The notes below the pieces were generated by a model, which saw only the letters and a program-made list of their open reading frames with translations, was not told where the DNA came from and searched no databases. Position numbers and translations under genes: made by a program. A stretch of 64,000 nt of DNA from Iphinoe sp. HA4291-MV1 (GTDB lineage: Bacteria; Cyanobacteriota; Cyanobacteriia; Cyanobacteriales; Nostocaceae), in contig JAHHHH010000011.1 of the NCBI GenBank assembly GCA_019359415.1, forward strand, positions 1 through 64,000, given 5' to 3'. Position 1 is the stretch's first letter; every line of letters starts with the position of its first letter. Below, in pieces: positions 40,899-47,981 of the stretch.

Positions 40899-41044
40899 AT
40901 AATATCCCCTCGCCTAGGATACTGGCGTTCTTAGGAATAATTGCGGTACTGTTTTAATGGATGGCTAAGATTTTTAAAAACTTCTGCAACTATCCTTTGA
41001 TATATTTTTTGCGATTTGACACCCTCATCAGGAGCATAGCTACC

Positions 41045-42544
41045 ATGATTCCCCGCCAACCCGACTCTTTGGATGACTATCTTCAACTGCCCCCGAACTC
41101 AGTCAATGACCATGAAAATCGTCCAGATAAGCCAGAAGAAGCTTGCGGTGTTTTTGGTATCTACGCACCAGGAGAAGACGTTGCCAAACTGACGTACTTT
41201 GGATTGTATGCCCTCCAGCATCGGGGTCAAGAATCAGCTGGTATCGCCACATTTGAGGGTGAACAAGTCAACTTACACAAAGACATGGGGTTAGTGTCCC
41301 AAGTCTTTAATGAAGCAATCTTGCAAAGCTTGCCTGGAACTATAGCTGTTGGTCACACTCGTTATTCAACCACAGGTTCTAGCCGCAAAGTGAATGCTCA
41401 ACCATCTGTTGTCGAAACCCGCTTGGGTTTTGTTGCTCTTACACATAATGGTAATTTAGTCAATACGGTACAGTTACGAGAGGAGTTGCTAAAGAACAAC
41501 TGTAACTTACTTACCACCACTGACTCAGAAATGATTGCTTTTGCTATTGCCGAAGAAATCAACGCTGGTGCAGATTGGCTAGATGGCTGCATTCGGGCTT
41601 TTCACCGCTGCCAAGGAGCCTTTAGCTTAGTTATTGGTACATCAGAGGGTATTATGGGTGTTCGTGACCCAAATGGCATTCGTCCCCTTGTGATTGGTAC
41701 CTTGGGTGATCATCCAGTTCGCTATGTTCTCTCCTCTGAAACTTGTGGTTTAGACATCATTGGTGCCGAATACCTACGAGACGTGGAACCAGGCGAGTTA
41801 GTTTGGATAACTGAAGAGGGTTTGGCTTCCTTCCAATGGAGTCAAAAGTCTCAGCGGAAGCTGTGTATTTTTGAGATGATTTACTTTGCTCGTCCTGATA
41901 GCGTGATGCACAACGAGAGTCTGTACAGCTATCGGATGCGTATAGGACGGCGATTGGCTCAAGAATCTCCAGCTGATGCTGATTTGGTGATTGGTGTCCC
42001 TGATTCTGGAATTCCCGCTGCTATAGGCTATTCTCAAGGCTGTGGCATTCCCTATGCTGAAGGATTGATTAAGAATCGTTATGTAGGACGTACCTTTATC
42101 CAACCAACACAAAGTATGCGAGAGGCGGGTATCCGCATGAAACTCAACCCCCTCAAAGATGTGCTATTTGGCAAACGAGTTGTCATTGTAGATGATTCTA
42201 TTGTGCGGGGAACTACCAGCCGCAAGTTAGTCAAAGCCTTACGTGAAGCAGGTGCGTTGGAAGTGCATATGCGAATTTCCTCTCCACCAGTCACTCACCC
42301 TTGCTTCTATGGTATTGATACCGACACCCAAGACCAACTCATTGCTGCGAGTACGCCAGTAGAAGATATTGCCAAGCAACTAGAGGTAGATACCCTAGCC
42401 TATCTTAGTTGGGAAGGAATGCTAGAGGCAACACGAGAAGACCCGGAAAGCTTTTGTTCCGCTTGCTTCACAGGAGATTATCCAATTCTTGTCCCTGAAC
42501 AAGTGAAGCGTTCTAAGTTGATGTTAGAGAAAGCATCAGTTTAG
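41045..42544 (+). CDS. purF: Amidophosphoribosyltransferase PurF
   Basis: First committed step of purine synthesis: PRPP plus glutamine to phosphoribosylamine. From the ATG at 41045, the Ntn nucleophile Cys34 lies in EEACGVFGIYA after a 33-residue propeptide that is probably cleaved. The glutaminase half contains LQHRGQESAGIA; the PRTase half has VVIVDDSIVRGTTSRKLV. A longer frame from 40961 adds an A+T-rich, unlike-family extension. Located 146 bases after purL, probably with its own or shared transcript. Length of 499 is standard. Confidence 0.96.
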   Translation: MIPRQPDSLDDYLQLPPNSVNDHENRPDKPEEACGVFGIYAPGEDVAKLTYFGLYALQHRGQESAGIATFEGEQVNLHKDMGLVSQVFNEAILQSLPGTIAVGHTRYSTTGSSRKVNAQPSVVETRLGFVALTHNGNLVNTVQLREELLKNNCNLLTTTDSEMIAFAIAEEINAGADWLDGCIRAFHRCQGAFSLVIGTSEGIMGVRDPNGIRPLVIGTLGDHPVRYVLSSETCGLDIIGAEYLRDVEPGELVWITEEGLASFQWSQKSQRKLCIFEMIYFARPDSVMHNESLYSYRMRIGRRLAQESPADADLVIGVPDSGIPAAIGYSQGCGIPYAEGLIKNRYVGRTFIQPTQSMREAGIRMKLNPLKDVLFGKRVVIVDDSIVRGTTSRKLVKALREAGALEVHMRISSPPVTHPCFYGIDTDTQDQLIAASTPVEDIAKQLEVDTLAYLSWEGMLEATREDPESFCSACFTGDYPILVPEQVKRSKLMLEKASV

Positions 42545-42555
42545 GGATTTTGGAT

Positions 42556-42629
42556 TTTAAACCGCAGATGTAGCTTGCTTCCCCAAAGGGGTACGCAGAT
42601 AATTTCTGCACCCATCTGCGGTTTAACTT
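42556..42629. terminator. Possible bidirectional terminator downstream of purF
   Basis: TTAAACCGCAGATG near 42556-42569 and CATCTGCGGTTTAA near 42615-42629 are inverted copies, with a G+C-rich interior. The right arm extends into the end of the small convergent gene. A CATCTGCGGTT copy also occurs near 54302. Confidence 0.5.
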
Positions 42630-42904
42630 TGCTGCAAAAATTCAATTTTTGGTAATAACGGATCAGAAACAACACCTAAGCCACTAAAACCCCAGCGTTT
42701 TAGTAAACTTCCTATTTGAGAGCCAGGAACAGATTCTACAGCAAAACGGTTTGCGACTTCACTAGCATGAGTGTTGAGGTAGCTGAGGGCATCAAAATGT
42801 TCGCGAAACAACAACAAATAACCATTAGCTTCGGGGTTAGGACGAGCCGCGAGATAATGGCCGTCAGCTTTCGACCGTACGAGATAATAAACTTCAGAAA
42901 ACAT
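42623..42904 (-). CDS. Small conserved-looking protein, function unknown
   Basis: 93-residue soluble protein (MFSEVYYLVRSKADGHYLAA, then RPNPEANGYLLLFREHFDALSYLNTH). Mixed alpha/beta composition with no membrane segment. I do not recognise the family. Convergent with purF. An STRR-like ACTAGTCAT is 15 bases upstream of its start. Confidence 0.65.
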   Translation of the reverse strand: MFSEVYYLVRSKADGHYLAARPNPEANGYLLLFREHFDALSYLNTHASEVANRFAVESVPGSQIGSLLKRWGFSGLGVVSDPLLPKIEFLQQS

Positions 42905-43038
42905 AGTTATATATTAGTCACTAGTCATGCCTTGCTAATCTCGTAAGCTCCACTCAGGATACTGTTATCATATTACAACTCGTTGTCGTAACCGTGAGTT
43001 AAAGTTGAGTTGCAAAGAATACCGGGAGGTGTTTCTCT

Positions 43039-43149
43039 ATGGCTAGAGTGGGAACATCAACCCAAGAAATTCAGGTAGTAGCTGAAAAGTTTATGCTAGC
43101 AAACCGCTATAACCCACATATTGCTGCACAGTTGGAAGATGAAAGATGA
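43039..43149 (+). CDS. Tiny gene (36 residues) with strong ribosome-binding site and own terminator
   Basis: Encodes MARVGTSTQEIQVVAEKFML followed by ANRYNPHIAAQLEDER. GGGAGG lies eight to thirteen bases upstream of the ATG. A perfect ten-base-stem hairpin with a T run follows at 43170-43206. The coding end and the following 20 bases recur near 44390-44703, where a MITE interrupts the copy. The gene could be a truncated remnant of a longer one, yet signals look complete. Function unknown. Confidence 0.5.
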   Translation: MARVGTSTQEIQVVAEKFMLANRYNPHIAAQLEDER

Positions 43150-43169
43150 TTCTAAAAACCTCAAAAGAT

Positions 43170-43206
43170 GCAAGCAATCCGCAACAACTGCAGATTGCTT
43201 GCTTTT
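43170..43206 (+). terminator. Terminator after the 36-residue gene
   Basis: GCAAGCAATC (43170-43179) and GATTGCTTGC (43193-43202) form a stem followed by TTTTG. Confidence 0.75.
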
Positions 43207-43239
43207 GATTCAGTGCTAGTAGCTATTAAAATCGGTTTT

Positions 43240-43415
43240 AGCTCGACTTTATCCATTTGCCGCCACAAAAGCAAACAATAAAACCCCTGTGTTTAGCGGC
43301 TTAGGACTTTTTAAATATCGCTGATATCTCCAACCTGGGAAAAAGTGTTGTTTACAATGGCGGAAAACAGTCGAGCATTTGTAGCAGGCAAAACTGATTT
43401 GGATAAAGTCGAGCT
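43240..43415. repeat. Inverted repeat pair AGCTCGACTTTATCCA
   Basis: Sixteen-base arms at 43240-43255 and 43400-43415 are perfect inverses and enclose 144 bases. A 33-codon frame (43357-43458) overlaps the right arm but has no strong signals. It may be a small non-autonomous element or a structured RNA. Confidence 0.6.
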
Positions 43416-43458
43416 TAACTTTCTTTTGTCACTTTGGGAAGATAATAATCAGAGCTAA

Positions 43459-44029
43459 ATACCGAAAGCCAGATTTAATCAAGGATTTAGCGATTGCATA
43501 TTGATAGAAACCCTGAAACGAAGGCGAATAGGCAAAACCCTAACAAGGAAAGGGTTTTAGATTTTAATCTGGCGAGAGTGATAAAAGAGAGTTAAAGTCA
43601 ACAAATTTTCAGAAAAAACTGCAATTCTTTCAGGCTAATATTTTCAAGCCTGCCAATACCATCTAGCCTATTAGAGGATATTTGAAAAGTATAGTTTTTG
43701 TCATGCTAAACGTAGCCCAGCACAAGTGTTGCATTTAGGTCTCAACAAAAAATTAGGATTCTAAGTCCCTGAGTCCTTACGGACACGCTGCGTGTTGGCA
43801 AAGCTGCGCTTTGCGCTTACGCTCCATTTCATTCCCCGTCACAGCTTCGGCTCAGAATGAAATTATACTTATCTTCAACTTTCCAAATATCCTCTTAGAA
43901 ACCCCAATACTTATTGTCACTTCTGAAGTGGTTTCTATACCAAACTTCACTGATATAGACTACACTCCATCATGTACCTTTCTCGGAATATTTGTCCAGA
44001 TATTGGTAGTTTTTGGTTTACAGTTTCTA
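43459..44029. other. Spacer with possible RNA structure and repeat sequence
   Basis: Nested inverted segments are seen at 43466-43577: CCAGATTTAATC near the start against AATCTGG near the end, with an inner AAAACCCT/AGGGTTTT hairpin at 43534-43558. Around 43768-43830 there is a G+C-rich repeat. No protein gene is supported. Confidence 0.45.
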
Positions 44030-44245
44030 TCAAAAAAGCAAATCAAACACAAGACCAAGTAAACTGAAATCCTTATCACTTTCTCCAGGTTGAGTTGCCG
44101 CGCCTCCCCTGGCTCCCCCTCTTACGTGACTTAATTGCTCACTGGAGAGTTCTACTAGTTCATTGATCGAGTCAAATGCAGGCATCGCATTCAATTTATC
44201 GACAGTAATTCTTGCTTTTACGGTAGCGTTTTTGGTATCAGACAT
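44030..44245 (-). CDS. Putative double-glycine-leader peptide precursor A
   Basis: 71 residues. Leader of 44 residues (MSDTKNATVKARITVDKLNA ... ELVELSSEQLSHVRGG) fits the double-glycine consensus: Leu-12, Ser-11, Leu-7, Val-4, Gly-2, Gly-1. The following 27-residue core ARGGAATQPGESDKDFSLLG plus LVFDLLF ends hydrophobic. Such leaders are removed by C39-peptidase ABC exporters. A paralogue lies at 44713-44940. No modification or export gene is in the window. The precursor role is inferred from the leader form. Confidence 0.75.
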   Translation of the reverse strand: MSDTKNATVKARITVDKLNAMPAFDSINELVELSSEQLSHVRGGARGGAATQPGESDKDFSLLGLVFDLLF

Positions 44246-44302
44246 AAATGTTTTACGGAGAGTGTTTACAACTGTATCATATCATACCTTTAAGAGAAAC
44301 TG
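44246..44302 (-). promoter_or_regulatory. Conserved upstream region of precursor A
   Basis: This region and 44941-44997 upstream of precursor B are alike: CTTAAAGGTA, GATATGATACAG and AACACT are shared in the same spacing, ending at the start codon. TATGAT is a fair -10 element. The similarity stops at TTTCTCTTAAAG, marking the edge of the duplicated unit. Confidence 0.6.
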
Positions 44303-44308
44303 GTCAAC

Positions 44309-44398
44309 CCACTGATTTTGCTTCACAGCGGCTAAGTTACAATCAAAGAAGATACTGCCAACAACGTTCGTCACGAGTATCCGTTCTCACAACAGCAA
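44309..44398 (-). pseudogene. Degenerate fragment resembling the adjacent ABC permease gene
   Basis: The plus strand reads CAACCCACTGATTTTGCTTC, then TTACAATCAAAGAAGATACT and CCGTTCTCACAACAG. The same order occurs within the permease gene at about 45901-46016 (CAGCCCACTGATTTTGCTTC, TTACAATCAGAGAAGATACT, CCGTTCCCACAACAG). The fragment lacks about 28 bases between its first and second blocks and keeps no reading frame. Confidence 0.7.
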
Positions 44399-44436
44399 AG
44401 TTTGTGCTAGCAAACCGCTATAATCCGCATATTGCT

Positions 44437-44668
44437 CTGACTTTTCACAGGAAGTCCGAGAAACAGAAACAGCATAAGTTTTTCCACAGGCTGATCCTCA
44501 ATAGTTTTAGATGAATAAAAATGAATCACGAGAAAATCAGCGTTTGAAAAACTCAATTTCTGCGATACGCCAAGGCACGTCTCTTGCTTCCTTGCGATCG
44601 CCAAAGGCGGGGCTTCGCCCATCGCGCTCCCTATCAAAGTGACTTTTCCAGATGCCGTGAAAAGTCAG
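44437..44668. mobile_element. 232-bp MITE with 12-bp terminal inverted repeats and 10-bp target duplication
   Basis: Ends CTGACTTTTCAC and GTGAAAAGTCAG are perfect inverses. GCATATTGCT occurs directly outside both ends (44427-44436 and 44669-44678). The related, uninterrupted sequence at about 43115-43130 acts as an empty site. No transposase frame inside, so it would need a transposase in trans; a 10-bp duplication suits IS4-like enzymes. A 32-bp G+C-rich palindromic repeat lies inside (44594-44625). Confidence 0.85.
44594..44625. repeat. 32-bp G+C-rich palindromic repeat (inside the MITE)
   Basis: Differs at about one base from the reverse complement of 54654-54685 inside lptA. Bounded by GCGATCGCC and CCCATCGC. 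Confidence 0.85.
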
Positions 44669-44712
44669 GCATATTGCTGCACGGTTGAAAGATAATTCTA
44701 AAAACCTATCTA

Positions 44713-44940
44713 TTAGCCTATAAACAACTTAACCAGCCAACCTGTTATACCACCTAGCTCATGACTTTCACCATCTTCCCCAGGTTTACCTACATCACCT
44801 CCCTTGGCTCCCCCTCTTATGTGGCTCAATTGTTCCTCTGATAGTTCTACTAGTTCATTGATTGAGTCAAATGTAGGCATTGCATTCAATTCATCAACAG
44901 TCATTCTTGCTTTTACGGCAGCGTTTTTGATGTTAGACAT
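44713..44940 (-). CDS. Putative double-glycine-leader peptide precursor B
   Basis: 75 residues. The 44-residue leader (MSNIKNAAVKARMTVDELNA ... ELVELSEEQLSHIRGG) is about 82% identical to that of precursor A by direct comparison (36 of 44). The 31-residue core AKGGDVGKPGEDGESHELGG plus ITGWLVKLFIG differs strongly except for PGE and the hydrophobic end. Conserved leader with variable core is the mark of RiPP or bacteriocin precursor families. Processing and transport genes are not nearby. The upstream region is duplicated with it. Confidence 0.75.
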   Translation of the reverse strand: MSNIKNAAVKARMTVDELNAMPTFDSINELVELSEEQLSHIRGGAKGGDVGKPGEDGESHELGGITGWLVKLFIG

Positions 44941-44997
44941 AAATGCTCTATGGGTAGTGTTTCTGACTGTATCATATCGTACCTTTAAGAGAAATAT
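44941..44997 (-). promoter_or_regulatory. Conserved upstream region of precursor B
   Basis: Aligned with 44246-44302; shares CTTAAAGGTA, GATATGATACAG and AACACT. Regulatory function is inferred from retention. Confidence 0.55.
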
Positions 44998-45309
44998 CTA
45001 CCTCTCAGCGAAATCAGATAATAATTTAGTGATATTAGTATGATTTATAACTAGCAACAATATTTGGGATGTGTTTGGTTGTTGCTGCACCAGTGGGTGG
45101 TGGGAGTGTGGATTTGATAAGCTGAAAATCCGATAATTTGCACACTACATTTAAATAAAACTCTTGTAGGGTGGGCATCTGATCCCCCCGAATTGTGCAA
45201 ATTAAAGGCACAACAGCTTACCATTAATCATTATTTTGGTACTAATGACAACAGACAAATAACAAAGGACGATGAAGACGAGTGTACCGTCCCTTGTATC
45301 TAAAATGAG
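44998..45309. other. Spacer between precursor B and the permease gene
   Basis: No gene seen. GGGTGGGCATC and similar short repeat-like pieces only. Confidence 0.4.
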
Positions 45310-46359
45310 TTAATTGAGATTCTCTAAGCGAATGCGAGGATCGGTCGCCTTAAGTAACAAATCCGCTATCAAATTACCAACACTGAGTAGCACAGCGCTC
45401 ATAACCAAACTTGCCATCACCAAATATAAATCTTGAGCCTGCACCGCTTGTAAAGTCAATCTTCCTAAACCAGGCCAGTTGAAGAAATATTCTGCAATAA
45501 ACGCACCACTCAATAAACTTGCTAACTCAAAACCTAACAAAGTAATCAAGGGGTTGATTGCATTGCGCAGAGCATGAACATAGATAACCCGGTTCTCCGG
45601 TAATCCTTTGGCACGAGCCGTTTGGATATAATCTTGACGTAGCACATCTAATAATTCACCTCGAGTAATACGCTGTAAACCAGCAAAGCTTGTGATACTG
45701 AGAGCAATGGTGGGTAGAATCATGTGCCAGCCAATATCGAGGATTTTACCAAACCAGTTGAGTTCGGTGTGGTTGATACGGGTCATGTCACCTACTGGAA
45801 AGATGGGCGAGACATTTTGGGCAAAAATCAGTAGCAATAGAGCAGTGATGAAACTGGGAAACCCTTGTCCAGCATAGCTAATCACCTGCAAAACACGGTC
45901 AGCCCACTGATTTTGCTTCACAGCCGCGACTATACCCAAGGGAATGGCGATCGCCCACGTTACAATCAGAGAAGATACTGCCAAAAGCAAAGTCGCTGGT
46001 ACCCGTTCCCACAACAGTGACGCCACCGACCGCTGGTAAACAAAGCTTGTGCCAAAATCCCCCTGTGTTATAATTCGCCACAGCCAAAGTCCAAATTGCT
46101 CTGGTAAAGACTTATCCAAACCAAACTGTCGTCTCAGTTCGTCAATTCTTTCTGGAGAAATCTTTGGGTTTTGCCGTAGCGTATCCACATAATCCCCGGG
46201 AGCAAGTTGAATAATGAGAAACGACAACGCTGATGCTAAAAACAAAGTTAACAGCGCCTGCAATAGCCGCTTCATGACATAAATAAAACTCTCGCTCGTG
46301 ACTAACTTCAAAAGCCAATCACGACTTGCATCTAAGGAAATTCGTGTAGTAGTAGTCAT
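45310..46359 (-). CDS. ABC transporter permease, DppB/OppB type
   Basis: 349-residue inner-membrane permease of a peptide/nickel/oligopeptide-type importer. The N-terminal LLQALLTLFLASALSFLIIQLAPGDY and the LRRQFGLDKSLPEQFGLWL loop are typical of DppB; the ABC-coupling EAA motif is about IQTARAKGLPENRVIYVHALRNA. Six hydrophobic segments are seen. The other subunits (DppC, DppD/F, binding protein) are not in the window, as is usual for split cyanobacterial clusters. The ATG at 46359 lies in an STRR unit; a later Met (46275, MKRLLQALLTL) may be the true start. Confidence 0.9.
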   Translation of the reverse strand: MTTTTRISLDASRDWLLKLVTSESFIYVMKRLLQALLTLFLASALSFLIIQLAPGDYVDTLRQNPKISPERIDELRRQFGLDKSLPEQFGLWLWRIITQGDFGTSFVYQRSVASLLWERVPATLLLAVSSLIVTWAIAIPLGIVAAVKQNQWADRVLQVISYAGQGFPSFITALLLLIFAQNVSPIFPVGDMTRINHTELNWFGKILDIGWHMILPTIALSITSFAGLQRITRGELLDVLRQDYIQTARAKGLPENRVIYVHALRNAINPLITLLGFELASLLSGAFIAEYFFNWPGLGRLTLQAVQAQDLYLVMASLVMSAVLLSVGNLIADLLLKATDPRIRLENLN

Positions 46360-46422
46360 TAGTCATTAGTCATTAGTCATTAGTCATTAGTCATTAGTCA
46401 TTAGTCATTAGTCATTAGTCAT
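46353..46422. repeat. STRR array, ten copies of TAGTCAT
   Basis: Ten perfect seven-base copies; on the minus strand ATGACTA, so each supplies an ATG. The first copy contains the apparent permease start codon. A second ten-copy array of the same unit is at 56021-56090. Confidence 0.95.
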
Positions 46423-46446
46423 TTGCTTTGGACAAAGGACCATTGA

Positions 46447-46965
46447 CTAGTATTCTACAAGGGTGACGATGGGCACATTTGGCAGATGTTTCCGTCCTTG
46501 TAAATCCTGTAGCTCGATGATAAACCCAAAACCTTCAAGTTTGCAGCCAATTTTTTGGACTAACTTTGCCGTTGCAGCTGCAGTTCCACCCGTTGCTATC
46601 AAGTCGTCTACAATCAAAACTCGGCTTCCTGGGTGCAAAGCGTCTTGGTGGACTTCCAAACAGTCTGTACCGTACTCCAGTGCATACTCAATTGAGTGAA
46701 CTGCTGCAGGTAACTTACCAGGTTTACGGACAGGAATAAAACCAGCTCCCAATTGATAAGCAAGCGGTGCGCCAACAATAAAGCCCCTTGACTCTATTCC
46801 AATCACGTATTCTGCCCCCAATCCAGCATCTTTTACCTTTTGTGCAAACAGGTCAATCGTGTAGCGCAGTCCCTCTGGATCGCGCAGTAGTGTGGTGATA
46901 TCGCGAAATAAAATTCCTGGTTTAGGAAAATCTGGAATGTCACGAATGAGAGACTTCAAATCCAT
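46447..46965 (-). CDS. apt: Adenine phosphoribosyltransferase
   Basis: 172-residue purine-salvage enzyme converting adenine and PRPP to [35 protein letters not shown] is the family N-terminus and [16 protein letters not shown] the PRPP-binding motif. The ATG at 46965 is chosen over 47001. It follows in the same strand as the permease gene, separated by the STRR array, on the upstream side. Confidence 0.95.
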   Translation of the reverse strand: MDLKSLIRDIPDFPKPGILFRDITTLLRDPEGLRYTIDLFAQKVKDAGLGAEYVIGIESRGFIVGAPLAYQLGAGFIPVRKPGKLPAAVHSIEYALEYGTDCLEVHQDALHPGSRVLIVDDLIATGGTAAATAKLVQKIGCKLEGFGFIIELQDLQGRKHLPNVPIVTLVEY

Positions 46966-47342
46966 AAAATAGAGAAAAAGTTTTATTTTGGTGCAGTACA
47001 AGCTACAACCCTATTCACCAGATTGCAAATTTTCGGTTAAAGAGGAGGCTACATACCGGAAAATCCTACACTAAAATGTCATACGCTTGGTATCAGACTT
47101 CAATAAACGTTATCCATTGACGAATATTGGAATCTACACCAAGCTAGGGATGTCATGATACTCACGACAGAGGTAAGAAAACTGATGCTTCAAAAACTTT
47201 GATGAAAAGCTATGCGGAAACCTTTGTGTAAAAAGGGTAAGTAATGTATATGTCAGGCAAATATGTCAATAATGCTATCTATCTAGTTTCTTGACTGGTT
47301 ATCTATTTTAAATTAGTTTTACTGAGTTTGTTGCAGCCGTTA
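46966..47342. other. Divergent spacer between apt and the DUF3038 gene
   Basis: 377 bases, A+T-rich, with no recognisable element; likely contains both promoters. Confidence 0.4.
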
Positions 47343-47981
47343 ATGGTATCTATAATGAATGTCTCTGCTAGTGTCACGCCAATTAACAGTCCAACCCCCC
47401 AATCTTTGCCGATGATTTTGGACTCTTTACCCGAACCGGTGATTGAGGGACAGGGATGTCCCCGTAGAGTTCGGTTGCAAATAGATCTCATCTTACTGGC
47501 AATTGAAGCATTAGAGCTTGGTGGCTCTGAAGCGATTTTGTCATTTGCTGAAGAGTTGGATCTTAGAGGAATCGTTAGAAACCGAGTGAACCTATGGCGA
47601 ATGCGTAGCACTAACCCTATGCGACGAGCGCACATCCGTCGTCCTCTTTCTATCATGGAAGCAAAAGCCTTAGTGGTCATTGCTTGCTACATTGCGCGGC
47701 GATTAACGGTTGCTATTCGCCAGTTGCTAATGATACATCAACAAATGGTTGAAAAACAAATTCCACTGGAACAGAATTTACGTCTCTCTAATTACCTAGA
47801 ACGCTTTAGAGCACACTTTAAGAGTCGTATGAATCCCCGACGTTCTGGTGTATTGGCATTAAATTCTGAGGAAAAATTAGATCAGCTAGCTATAAGTTTG
47901 TTGGGACAATTACTATTCTGTACTGGTACAGCGGGTATGCAGCGGTTTTGGATTAGTCTTTTTGACGGTGAAGTGGAATGA
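47343..47981 (+). CDS. DUF3038-family protein
   Basis: About 212 residues, helical, soluble. The body PRRVRLQIDLILLAIEALELGGSEAILSFAEELDL, RRAHIRRPLSIMEAKALVVIACYIARRL matches the cyanobacterial DUF3038 family. Start uncertain: TTG 47328, ATG 47343 or ATG 47355. The stop overlaps the next gene's ATG by four bases (ATGA), implying coupling with the DUF4335 protein. Function unknown. Confidence 0.8.
   Translation: MVSIMNVSASVTPINSPTPQSLPMILDSLPEPVIEGQGCPRRVRLQIDLILLAIEALELGGSEAILSFAEELDLRGIVRNRVNLWRMRSTNPMRRAHIRRPLSIMEAKALVVIACYIARRLTVAIRQLLMIHQQMVEKQIPLEQNLRLSNYLERFRAHFKSRMNPRRSGVLALNSEEKLDQLAISLLGQLLFCTGTAGMQRFWISLFDGEVE

Larger units (their letters stand above)
44399..44703 (+). pseudogene. 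Decayed copy of the 36-residue gene, split by a MITE
   Basis: Left part TTTGTGCTAGCAAACCGCTA (44401-44420) and right part GCTGCACGGTTGAAAGATAA (from about 44676) together match 43090-43160 of the intact tiny gene; the intervening 44437-44678 is an insertion with duplicated target. Confidence 0.7.

Noticed and set aside
44248-44514. 88-codon plus-strand frame
   Set aside because: Runs across the promoter of precursor A, a permease fragment, a decayed tiny gene and a MITE end; a mosaic by chance.
45310-46359. The dppB-like permease as the exporter for the peptide precursors
   Set aside because: It is of the importer class and lacks a C39 peptidase and ATPase; neighbourhood alone is not enough.
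46353-46422. CRISPR or attachment-site repeats
   Set aside because: Seven-base units without spacers; they are STRR.
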